A stretch of DNA of 64,000 bases from Gammaproteobacteria bacterium LSUCC0057 (GTDB lineage Bacteria; Pseudomonadota; Gammaproteobacteria; Pseudomonadales; Porticoccaceae). Below the pieces are notes generated by a model. It saw only the letters and a list, made by a program, of their open reading frames with translations, searched no databases and was not told the origin of the DNA. Every line of letters begins with the position of its first letter. The first letter of the stretch is position 1. The stretch lies in assembly GCA_004535795.1 (NCBI GenBank), contig SPIA01000001.1:62001-126000 (forward strand). The letters run 5' to 3'. The position numbers and the translations under genes were made by a program. Shown in pieces: positions 1-7,602 of this stretch.

Positions 1-1
1 C

Positions 2-244
2 AACGTGCTGTTCTCTGGCCCGATGGCTTGGGGCATGCTGGCCGGTCCGCACTTCTCTACCTCAGGTGCTGGTTACGGTTCGGTAGTGGGTGGCAACGGT
101 TTGTGGCTTGCTCTAGCCGTGATCGCGGTGCTGGAAGCCAACGCGCTGTTTGGCAAACTCGGCCCGCTGACCACCGTCAAAGGGGTGATTCACGCCAGCG
201 TAGCGCTGACAGTCGTTCTGGCCGCGGTGGTGATCTACCTCTAA
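2..244 (+). CDS. C-terminal end of an unidentified multi-pass membrane protein (partial)
   Basis: The frame is open from the left edge of the window to a TAA at 242-244, so only the last 80 or so residues are present and the true start lies outside. The visible part is hydrophobic: a segment with SGPMAWGMLAGPHF near the start and two membrane helices in the rest (around ALAVIAVLEANALFG and ASVALTVVLAAVVIYL). The pattern of Asn, Pro-Met and His before a short loop vaguely recalls the membrane domain of PuuD-type proteins, but this is too weak to assign a function. A clear intrinsic terminator follows 45 bases downstream, so this gene ends its transcription unit. Confidence 0.6.
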   Translation, partial: NVLFSGPMAWGMLAGPHFSTSGAGYGSVVGGNGLWLALAVIAVLEANALFGKLGPLTTVKGVIHASVALTVVLAAVVIYL

Positions 245-287
245 GCTCAACGGCTAGATTTACTCTGGCGCCGCAACCGGCGCCGAC

Positions 288-317
288 AAAAAGAGCAGCG
301 CGAGCTGCTCTTTTTTT
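288..317 (+). terminator. Intrinsic terminator after the membrane protein gene
   Basis: A perfect inverted repeat (AAAAGAGCAGC at 289-299 and GCTGCTCTTTT at 304-314) with a four-base loop runs straight into a T tract. It follows the stop at 244 and separates this gene from the next. Confidence 0.85.
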
Positions 318-424
318 ATGCTCGGTCAATTATATGCGCAGGCCAGCGTTTATCCGCAGCGGGCTTGCGAGTATAATTGTTTGCGTTACATGGCCACTGG
401 CCACGCGTTGCAAGGATCTCGCCG

Positions 425-1132
425 ATGACATCACCCGACAGCCGTTTAGACCCGATAGTTGCCAGCCGCGATGAGATCGGTATCGCCCCAGCGCGACACA
501 AACGGCCGCTGCCAGCGAGTGCTGGCAATGGTGGTGGTAGTCGGGTGATCGTGGCGCTGCTGGCCCTGGCGGTGGTCGCTCTGGTGGCTGTCGCCGCCTG
601 GCAGTTCACCACCTATCAGCAGCTGTTGGCACGCTTTGAGCAGGTTGAAAATAAGCTCAGCAGCACCGATGAATCACTGTCACAAAATGGCGCAGCACTG
701 CAGATTAAACTGCAAGAGCAGGCAGAAACGCTGCAGACCCACTGGAGTGAAATCCGCAAACTCTGGGGGGTCAGCAACGACCGCAACAAAGATAACATTG
801 CCGCCAACCGCAAAGATATCGACTTTTTGGCCGCCAAACGGCTCGAGTTAGACAAGCAGGCCGCTGCACTGGGCAAGCAGCTCAAAGAGCTGCAGGGCAG
901 CCTGGCGCAGAGCGGTGTCAACAGTCTGGCGGTGGCTGCCGATCTGGAGCGTCTCAATGCCGCACAGGAAAAATTGGCCGCCGCCATCGATGGTCTACAG
1001 GGTAAATTTAGCGCTGTCGATGAGCAGTTTAACAACCACGGCGAAGCGATTAGTGCCTTTGACAGCTACCGCCGCCAGACCAACCAGCGGTTGCTGCAGC
1101 TCGAATCCAGCCGCGCTGCCAGCACCCCCTAG
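425..1132 (+). CDS. Single-span membrane protein with long coiled coil (hypothetical)
   Basis: A 235-residue protein if translation starts at the ATG at 425, which has AAGGAT about ten bases upstream; an in-frame ATG at 377 lacks such a site. After a short hydrophilic N-terminus (about 38 residues) comes one membrane helix (around VIVALLALAVVALVAVAAW), then about 170 residues rich in Gln, Leu, Ala and Glu with heptad character, including LAAKRLELDKQAAALGKQL. This predicts a type II inner-membrane protein with a periplasmic coiled coil. I do not recognise a named family. It lies 81 bases upstream of the fumarase gene on the same strand and could be cotranscribed with it, but nothing in the protein suggests a role in the TCA cycle. 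Confidence 0.85.
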   Translation: MTSPDSRLDPIVASRDEIGIAPARHKRPLPASAGNGGGSRVIVALLALAVVALVAVAAWQFTTYQQLLARFEQVENKLSSTDESLSQNGAALQIKLQEQAETLQTHWSEIRKLWGVSNDRNKDNIAANRKDIDFLAAKRLELDKQAAALGKQLKELQGSLAQSGVNSLAVAADLERLNAAQEKLAAAIDGLQGKFSAVDEQFNNHGEAISAFDSYRRQTNQRLLQLESSRAASTP

Positions 1133-1213
1133 CCGGTCCCTTCAAGCGAGCCTCTGCCCCCGCGGGCGACACGGCGCCAGCACTCTTTAACCCACAGTTA
1201 AACCGGAGATATT

Positions 1214-2734
1214 ATGACAATTATTCGCCAAGACGACCTTATTCAAAGTGTCGCCGATGCGCTGCAGTACATCTCTTACTACCACCCGGTCGATTTCATC
1301 AAGGCGGTCAGCGAAGCTTATCAGCGCGAAGAGTCGAAAGCGGCGAAAGATGCGCTGGCGCAGATTTTGGTCAATTCGCGGATGTCGGCCACCGGCCACC
1401 GGCCGCTCTGTCAGGATACCGGTATTGTCACCGTATTTGTCCGCGTTGGTATGCAGGTGCAGTGGCAGAGCGAGCTGTCGGTGACCGATATGATCAACGA
1501 AGGGGTGCGCCGCGCCTATATGTTGCCGGAGAATATCCTGCGCGCCTCGGTGCTGGAAGATCCCGACGGCGCCCGTCGCAATACCAAAGACAATACCCCG
1601 GCAGTGATCCACTATGAGATTGTGGCGGGCGATAAAGTCGATATCTATGTCGCCGCCAAAGGGGGTGGCTCTGAGGCCAAATCGAAGTTTGCCATGCTCA
1701 ATCCGAGCGATTCGGTGGTGGAGTGGGTGCTGCAGATGCTGCCGACCATGGGTGCCGGCTGGTGTCCGCCGGGCATTTTAGGGGTAGGCATTGGCGGCAC
1801 CGCCGAAAAGGCCATGCTGTGCGCCAAAGAGGCCCTGCTTGAGCATATCGATATCCACGAGCTGCAGGCTCGCGGCGCCAGTAATCGCAGCGAGGAGCTG
1901 CGCTTAGAGCTGTTCGACAAGGTCAACGCGCTGGGTATTGGCGCCCAGGGGCTGGGCGGGTTGACCACCGTGCTCGACGTCAAAGTCAAAGACTACCCGA
2001 CCCACGCCGCCAACAAAGCGGTGGCGATCATTCCCAACTGCGCGGCGACTCGCCATGTGCATTTCACCCTCGACGGCAGCGGTGTTGCCGAACTGCCGGT
2101 GCCCGATTTAAGCGATTGGCCGGAGATCGCGCTGGAGTCGGATGAGTCGGTGCGCCGGGTCAATCTGGATACCGTCGACCGCGACGAGATCAGCCACTGG
2201 AAACCGGGCGACACCCTGCTGCTGTCGGGCAAGATGCTCACCGGTCGCGATGCTGCACACAAAAAAATGACCGATATGCTCGCCAACGGCGAGCAGCTGC
2301 CGGTCGACTTGACCGGGCGCTTCATCTACTACGTTGGCCCAGTCGACCCGATCGGCGACGAAGCGGTGGGGCCAGCGGGCCCGACCACCGCCACACGGAT
2401 GGACAAATTTACCCGCACCATGCTCGAGCAGACCGGCCTGATCGGTATGGTCGGCAAGGCTGAACGAGGCCAGCTGGCTATTGACGCTATTCGCGATAAC
2501 CAAGCGGTCTATCTGATCGCGGTCGGTGGTGCCGCCTATTTGGTCTCCAAAGCGATCGTTAAAGCCGAGGTCGTGGCCTTCCCCGAGCTGGGCATGGAGG
2601 CGATTTATGAGTTCGAGGTGAAAGATATGCCGGTCACCGTCGCGGTAGACACTCAGGGCGAGTCGATCCACCGCATTGGCCCGCAAATTTGGCAGGCCAA
2701 AATAGAGCAACACGCGCTGACGCTGAAGCCGTAG
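1214..2734 (+). CDS. fumA: Class I (4Fe-4S) fumarate hydratase
   Basis: Reversible hydration of fumarate to L-malate in the TCA cycle, cytoplasmic and oxygen-sensitive because of its 4Fe-4S cluster. The 506-residue chain has the two fused domains of single-chain class I fumarases: an N-terminal alpha domain with CQDTG (Cys66), GWCPPG (Cys about 183) and PNCAATRH (Cys about 275), the likely cluster ligands, and a C-terminal beta domain with VGPVDPIGDE and GPAGPTTATRMD. The ATG at 1214 is preceded by CCGGAGAT as ribosome-binding site. The length fits the family. The coiled-coil protein lies upstream and an OmpA protein starts 60 bases downstream; no terminator is visible between them. Confidence 0.96.
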   Translation: MTIIRQDDLIQSVADALQYISYYHPVDFIKAVSEAYQREESKAAKDALAQILVNSRMSATGHRPLCQDTGIVTVFVRVGMQVQWQSELSVTDMINEGVRRAYMLPENILRASVLEDPDGARRNTKDNTPAVIHYEIVAGDKVDIYVAAKGGGSEAKSKFAMLNPSDSVVEWVLQMLPTMGAGWCPPGILGVGIGGTAEKAMLCAKEALLEHIDIHELQARGASNRSEELRLELFDKVNALGIGAQGLGGLTTVLDVKVKDYPTHAANKAVAIIPNCAATRHVHFTLDGSGVAELPVPDLSDWPEIALESDESVRRVNLDTVDRDEISHWKPGDTLLLSGKMLTGRDAAHKKMTDMLANGEQLPVDLTGRFIYYVGPVDPIGDEAVGPAGPTTATRMDKFTRTMLEQTGLIGMVGKAERGQLAIDAIRDNQAVYLIAVGGAAYLVSKAIVKAEVVAFPELGMEAIYEFEVKDMPVTVAVDTQGESIHRIGPQIWQAKIEQHALTLKP

Positions 2735-2794
2735 CCAGCGCTTTAACAGAGTTTTATAACCCCCCGCAGTAACTTCACTATAAGGATTGAAGCA

Positions 2795-3772
2795 ATGACA
2801 ACATGGGCACGCAACATCGCCTCTAGTACACTTTTGGTCGCCGCTATGGCCGCCACCACCCACGCTGCACAGGCCGCCAATGAAGGCTGGTATGTCGGCG
2901 GCTTTGCCGGGCATGTCAGTTTTGCCAGCGAGCGCTCGCTGCGCGGCAGCGCCGAAACCTCTGTGGCCGGTCTGCAGCTGGGAATCAACTGTTGTGAGCT
3001 GCTCGACGTAGAGCTGGGTTACGGCAAGTCGATGGGTGGTGATGACGTCGACCTGTTTGCGGTCAACGCTATCAAGTATCTCGAAGCTGACGACGGCAGC
3101 TGGCGGCCATTCTTGCTCGCCGGGCTGAACCGTTACGACTTCCAAGAGAGCGACTTTTTGGTCGACGGCCACCAGCTGCGCTCAACTCAGTGGCTGTTTG
3201 GTGCCGGTGCGGCCAAGGCGATTGACGAGCAATTTTTCTTTCGCGCCGAACTGCGTCTGGCCGAAGGTCGCAAGTCAGCTAGCTCGGGTACAGATTTAGG
3301 GCTACAGCTGTCAATCAACCGCCGCTTTGGCGCCAGCTCGGCGGCAAAACGCCAGCCACAACTGGTCGCCCCCGCTGTGGCACCCGCTACTGTGGCAGAG
3401 CCGATGCAAGCGCCGGCGACGCTGCGGGTGATGGTTGAGTTCGCCACCGACAGTGCCGAGGTGCGCTCGTTCTACAGCGAGCAGCTGAGCGAAGTCGCGG
3501 CGTTGCTAGAGGCCGAGCCGGAGACCGAACTGTTGCTGGTCGGCCACACCGACAGCACCGGCTCGAGCGCTTATAACCAGCAGCTTTCCGAGCGGCGCGC
3601 AGCAGCGGTGAAGAGCTATATTGTTGATCGCTACAGCATCACAGCTGCGCGCATTAGCACCGCTGGTCGCGGCGAGAGCGAGCCGCTACAGAGCAACGAC
3701 AGTGCTGAAGGACGCGCCGCCAACCGCCGCGTCATTGGCCAAATCGACTACGTGGAGAGCGCCGCGCAGTAA
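2795..3772 (+). CDS. OmpA-family outer membrane protein
   Basis: A 325-residue outer membrane protein. Residues 1-27 form a signal peptide ending in THAAQA. Residues about 30-180 look like a small beta-barrel of the OmpA/OmpW-like type (alternating hydrophobic strands, GWYVGGFAGH at its start). A short Pro/Ala linker follows, then an OmpA C-terminal peptidoglycan-binding domain (about 205-325) with VGHTDSTGSSAYNQQLSERR and the usual Asp/Arg diaminopimelate-binding pattern NRRVIGQI. It probably tethers the outer membrane to the cell wall. The start ATG at 2795 has AAGGATTG upstream. An intrinsic terminator follows at 3807. Confidence 0.93.
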   Translation: MTTWARNIASSTLLVAAMAATTHAAQAANEGWYVGGFAGHVSFASERSLRGSAETSVAGLQLGINCCELLDVELGYGKSMGGDDVDLFAVNAIKYLEADDGSWRPFLLAGLNRYDFQESDFLVDGHQLRSTQWLFGAGAAKAIDEQFFFRAELRLAEGRKSASSGTDLGLQLSINRRFGASSAAKRQPQLVAPAVAPATVAEPMQAPATLRVMVEFATDSAEVRSFYSEQLSEVAALLEAEPETELLLVGHTDSTGSSAYNQQLSERRAAAVKSYIVDRYSITAARISTAGRGESEPLQSNDSAEGRAANRRVIGQIDYVESAAQ

Positions 3773-3806
3773 GTTGTCGCTACACTAAAAGCGGCCGCAA
3801 TCAGAG

Positions 3807-3834
3807 CGGGGGGCGCAAGCCCCCCGTTTTTTTT
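3807..3834 (+). terminator. Intrinsic terminator after the OmpA-family gene
   Basis: CGGGGGGC (3807-3814) and GCCCCCCG (3819-3826) form a perfect 8-bp stem with a GCAA tetraloop, followed by eight T residues. Strong factor-independent terminator ending the fumA/OmpA unit. Confidence 0.93.
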
Positions 3835-3893
3835 GTGTTACCAGAGCTGGCTAGCCGCTACAGTAAACTGTATTGACACCGATGGGAGGGAGT

Positions 3894-5327
3894 ATGGAGA
3901 CACTCTACTGGCACGACTTTGAAACTTTTGGCTTGAGTCCGGCCTGCGACCGACCGTCGCAGTTTGCCGGCCTGCGCACCGATCTCGATCTCAATCCGAT
4001 CGGCGAGCCGCTGATGATCTACTGCCAGCCGGCCCCCGACCTTCTGCCATCGGCACAAGCGGTGCAAGTGACTGGTATCACTCCGCAGCTGGCCGCCAGC
4101 GAAGGGCTGGCGGAGCCGGCTTTTATCGCCGCTATCGAGCGTGAACTGGCACTGCCCGGTACCTGTGGGGTCGGCTACAACAGCTTGCGTTTTGATGATG
4201 AGGTGACCCGCTATACGCTCTACCGCAATTTTTACGATCCCTATGCGCGCGAGTGGCAGCACGGCAACTCGCGCTGGGATCTGCTCGAGGTGGCGCGTTT
4301 CGCCTGGGCGTTGCGCCCGGACGGGATCGTTTGGCCACAGCGCGACAACGGCCTGCCGAGTCTCAAGTTGGAGCAGTTGACCGCCGCCAACGGCCTCGCC
4401 CATGAAGCAGCTCACGACGCCCTCTCCGATGTCACCGCCACCATCGCGCTGGCGAAGCTGATTAAACAGGCGCAGCCAAAACTGTTTGACTACGCCTGGC
4501 AGCACCGCAGCAAACAGCGCGCCGGCGAATTTGTCGACCCGCGCCGCCGTCAGCCCTTTGTGCATGTATCCGGCCGGTTGCCGGCCGAACACGGCTACAC
4601 CGCGCTGATGATGCCGCTGGCCACGCACCCGAGCAATAAAAATGCGGTGATCTGCGTCGACTTAAGTCGCGCTATTGAGCCGCTGCTGGAGCTGAGTGCC
4701 GAACAGCTGCGCGAGCGTCTCTATACCCGCAGCGAGCAGCTGCCCGATGGGGTAGAGCGGCTCGGCTTGAAGCAGATACAGCTCAACAAATGCCCGATGG
4801 TAGCCACTGCTAAACTGCTCGATGAGCCGTTGGCGGCGCGTCACAGCATTGATCTTGATCGTTGTATGAATAACTACCAGCGCCTGCAGCAGGTTGATTT
4901 GAGCGCCAAGCTGGGTGCGGTGTTTGGCCGCGATTTCACCCCGCGCGCCGACGCCGACCAGCAGCTCTACGACGGCTTTGCCAGCAGTGCCGACAAAGCG
5001 CTGTTTGCCGCCGTGCGCGGTGCGGACGCACAGCAGCTCGGCGATGGTTCACTACAGTTTGAATCTGCGCGCTATCGACAACTGCTGTTTAACTACCGCG
5101 CCCGCTACTATCCAGAGAGTTTGAGCGAAGCCGAGCGCGGACAGTGGCAGCAGGAGGCGGCGGCGCGACTGAGCGACCCGGCGCTCGGTTACCGCACGCT
5201 CGAACAGGCCTACGCCGAGCTCGGCGCGCTCGATGTTAGCGACCCGCGCAGCGCTGAGTTGGCGGCCCAGTTATCGCAGTGGTACCAGCATGTGGCGCAG
5301 TCGCTAGGGCTGGCGGTACCCGACTGA
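3894..5327 (+). CDS. sbcB: Exodeoxyribonuclease I
   Basis: Degrades single-stranded DNA 3' to 5', acting in recombination and mismatch repair. The 477-residue protein begins METLYWHDFETFGLSPACDR, which holds the first acidic residues (Asp and Glu of DFET) of the DEDDh exonuclease site; HDALSDVTATIALA near residue 170 supplies the later His and Asp. The rest matches the SH3-like and C-terminal helical regions of ExoI in length and order. I chose the ATG at 3894 because GGGAGGG lies four bases upstream and homologues start here; a TTG at 3873 is in frame but precedes that site. It stands alone behind a terminator, with pyrB about 100 bases downstream. Confidence 0.95.
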   Translation: METLYWHDFETFGLSPACDRPSQFAGLRTDLDLNPIGEPLMIYCQPAPDLLPSAQAVQVTGITPQLAASEGLAEPAFIAAIERELALPGTCGVGYNSLRFDDEVTRYTLYRNFYDPYAREWQHGNSRWDLLEVARFAWALRPDGIVWPQRDNGLPSLKLEQLTAANGLAHEAAHDALSDVTATIALAKLIKQAQPKLFDYAWQHRSKQRAGEFVDPRRRQPFVHVSGRLPAEHGYTALMMPLATHPSNKNAVICVDLSRAIEPLLELSAEQLRERLYTRSEQLPDGVERLGLKQIQLNKCPMVATAKLLDEPLAARHSIDLDRCMNNYQRLQQVDLSAKLGAVFGRDFTPRADADQQLYDGFASSADKALFAAVRGADAQQLGDGSLQFESARYRQLLFNYRARYYPESLSEAERGQWQQEAAARLSDPALGYRTLEQAYAELGALDVSDPRSAELAAQLSQWYQHVAQSLGLAVPD

Positions 5328-5428
5328 CCGGCAAAGTAACTGTTGCGACGGTGGCCGATAGCGGCGAAACCCAGTAAAATTCTGCCACATTATAAAAATC
5401 ATAATCCCCACCCACTGCGGAGTTCTCA

Positions 5429-6442
5429 GTGAATTTCACCGGCGCCCATATACTTTCTATCGAGCAGTTTCAGCGCGAAGATGTCGAGCGCATTTTTGCC
5501 GTCGCCGACCGCATGGCTCCGTACGGCCGTCGCCAGCGCGTCACCCGGGTGCTCGAGGGGGCGATACTGGGCAACATGTTCTTTGAGGCGAGCACTCGCA
5601 CTCGAGTCAGTTTTGGCTCGGCGTTTAATCTGCTCGGTGGCGAGGTGCGCGAAACCGCTGGCTTTGAGAGCTCGGCGCTGGTCAAGGGCGAGAGCTTGCG
5701 CGACACCGCCCGGGTGCTGTCGGGCTTTAGCGACGTCATCTGCATGCGCCACCCGCAGGCCGGTTCGGTGGCGGAGTTCGCCAGCGCCAGCCGAGTGCCA
5801 GTGCTCAACGGCGGCGACGGCAGCAATGAGCACCCGACGCAGGCGCTGCTCGATCTCTACACTATCGCCAAAGAGCTGGCGCAGCGCCAGCGCAGCATCG
5901 ATGGGCTGCGCATCGCCATGATCGGTGATCTCCGCTATGGGCGCACTGTCCACTCGCTGAGCCGGTTGTTGTCACTCTATAAAAATATCCACGTGCTGCT
6001 CATTTCGCCACCTGAGCTGGCAATGCCAGAACAGTATGTTGAGCAGCTGCGCAGCACCGGCGCGCAAGTGACTATCAGCGATCAGCTACTGGCCAATATC
6101 AACCATGTCGACATTGTCTACTCGACGCGCATTCAAGAAGAGCGCTTTCCCAGCCGCGAAGAGGCCGATCTCTACCGCGGTAAGTTTCGACTTAACCAAG
6201 CCATCTACACTCAGCACTGCGAACCCAACACCGTGATCATGCACCCGCTGCCGCGCGATTCGCGCAGCGCCGCCAACGAGTTGGATATCGACTTGGACGA
6301 CAACCCCAATTTGGCGATCTTTCGCCAGACTGACAACGGTCTGCTAGTGCGTATGGCGCTGTTTGCGCTGGTTCTGGATGTAGTTGATCAGGTCGATAGC
6401 TGTGCGCAGGCGGTGCGCTGGCACAGTGCGAGGCAGCTGTGA
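5429..6442 (+). CDS. pyrB: Aspartate carbamoyltransferase, catalytic chain
   Basis: Condenses carbamoyl phosphate and aspartate, the committed step of pyrimidine synthesis, in the cytoplasm. The 337-residue protein carries the carbamoyl-phosphate motif STRTR (residues 55-59), GDGSNEHPTQALLDLYT (His-Pro-Thr-Gln near residue 136) and HPLPR near the C-terminus. Start is a GTG at 5429 with GCGGAG upstream. No regulatory chain pyrI and no pyrC follow; instead an acyltransferase gene overlaps its stop by four bases (GTGA), so pyrB, the acyltransferase and dinG appear to be one coupled transcript. It is longer than the 311-residue E. coli chain, with a C-terminal extension. Confidence 0.94.
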   Translation: MNFTGAHILSIEQFQREDVERIFAVADRMAPYGRRQRVTRVLEGAILGNMFFEASTRTRVSFGSAFNLLGGEVRETAGFESSALVKGESLRDTARVLSGFSDVICMRHPQAGSVAEFASASRVPVLNGGDGSNEHPTQALLDLYTIAKELAQRQRSIDGLRIAMIGDLRYGRTVHSLSRLLSLYKNIHVLLISPPELAMPEQYVEQLRSTGAQVTISDQLLANINHVDIVYSTRIQEERFPSREEADLYRGKFRLNQAIYTQHCEPNTVIMHPLPRDSRSAANELDIDLDDNPNLAIFRQTDNGLLVRMALFALVLDVVDQVDSCAQAVRWHSARQL

Positions 6443-7602
6443 CGAGCGTCGGCCGGCCGGCAGAATTTGACGATATCCGCCCCTACGATGACAGTGAAGT
6501 GGCGGCGGTATTGCCGCAGTTAATCGCCGACAATGAGCTGGTCGATGTGTTGATCGGCAGCAAGTTGCCGTGGCTGCCCCGCAGTTGTTTCGCCGCTCTG
6601 CGGCCGTGGGTGAGGGTCAAATTGCGCAAGGTCTCCGCCCAGATGGACAGCATCGAGGACTTTCACCGCTATTTCATGCAGCTGTTTATGCCGCTGCTGG
6701 AGAAAAGCAGTGACGGCCTGAGCTTTTCAGGCTTTGAGCAGCTCGGCACGGCGCCCGGCGTGCTGATTAGCAACCACCGCGATATCGCCCTCGATCCCCT
6801 GCTGGTGTGGTTGGGGCTGGCCAGTGTCGGCCGTCCTCCGGTGCGTATCGCGATTGGCGACAATCTGGTGTCAAAACCCTATGTCGGCCACCTGATGCGG
6901 CTCAGTCGAACCTTCTTAGTGCGGCGCGGTATCAGCGGGCGCCGCGAGAAACTGGACGCGCTGAAACGGCTGTCGGCCTATATCCGCTACTCGATCAGCA
7001 GCGAGCAGCAGTCAGTGTGGATCGCTCAGCGCGAGGGGCGCGCCAAAGATGGTGATGACTGGACTGAGACCGCGCTGCTTAAAATGTTGGCACTCTCGGC
7101 ACCCAAACAGAGTGAGCTCGACGCCGCCCTGGCGCCGCTCAATCTACAGCCTATTGCGCTCTCTTATGAGTGGGATCCGTGCGATATCGATAAGGCCCGC
7201 GAGTTGGCTTGTGGCGCGCGCGGCGAGATCTACCAGAAACGCCCCGACGAAGATGTTGAGACTATCTACAAAGGTCTGTTCGGTTACAAAGGGCGCATTC
7301 ATGTCGCCGCCACTCCAGCGGTAGCGCTGGCCAGCGACGCCTCGACCTTGGCGGCCAACATTGATCGTGTTGTCCACGTCAACTTTAAACTCTTTCCCAG
7401 CCACTTGACTGCCTGGCGGCACCTAAACCCGCACGACGAGGAGAACTGGGCGTCGTTGCGCGCGCTCTACCCGCACTGTGATTGGCCGCAAGTGTCGGCA
7501 CAATTTGCCCAACGCCTCGACGGCCAACCGAGTGCTATCGCCGCACAGGTGTGGGCCGCTTACGCCAAGCCGGTCAGCAATGCGCTGTTGGCTCGTCCGT
7601 GA
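6439..7602 (+). CDS. PlsC-family acyltransferase (1-acylglycerol-3-phosphate acyltransferase-like)
   Basis: A 387-residue protein with the acyltransferase signature SNHRDIALDP around residue 111, where substrate glycerophosphate or lysophospholipid would be acylated. The spacing is His-X5-Asp rather than the common His-X4-Asp, which marks a divergent subgroup. Further blocks are SRTFLVRRGI (acceptor-binding region) and WIAQREGRAKDG. No clear membrane helix is visible, so it is probably peripheral. The GTG start overlaps the pyrB stop, and the gene overlaps the dinG start by four bases. The substrate cannot be told from the sequence; membrane lipid remodelling is an inference from the family. 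Confidence 0.85.
   Translation: MTSVGRPAEFDDIRPYDDSEVAAVLPQLIADNELVDVLIGSKLPWLPRSCFAALRPWVRVKLRKVSAQMDSIEDFHRYFMQLFMPLLEKSSDGLSFSGFEQLGTAPGVLISNHRDIALDPLLVWLGLASVGRPPVRIAIGDNLVSKPYVGHLMRLSRTFLVRRGISGRREKLDALKRLSAYIRYSISSEQQSVWIAQREGRAKDGDDWTETALLKMLALSAPKQSELDAALAPLNLQPIALSYEWDPCDIDKARELACGARGEIYQKRPDEDVETIYKGLFGYKGRIHVAATPAVALASDASTLAANIDRVVHVNFKLFPSHLTAWRHLNPHDEENWASLRALYPHCDWPQVSAQFAQRLDGQPSAIAAQVWAAYAKPVSNALLARP

Noticed and set aside
2108-3172. Long open frame (354 codons) on the minus strand across the end of fumarase and the OmpA gene
   Set aside because: It is the antisense shadow of two well-supported genes, has no family resemblance and no ribosome-binding site; such frames are common at this GC content.
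5343-5380. TTGCGA and TAAAAT as the pyrB promoter
   Set aside because: Spacing is 26 bases; no better -35 is visible, so no promoter is called.
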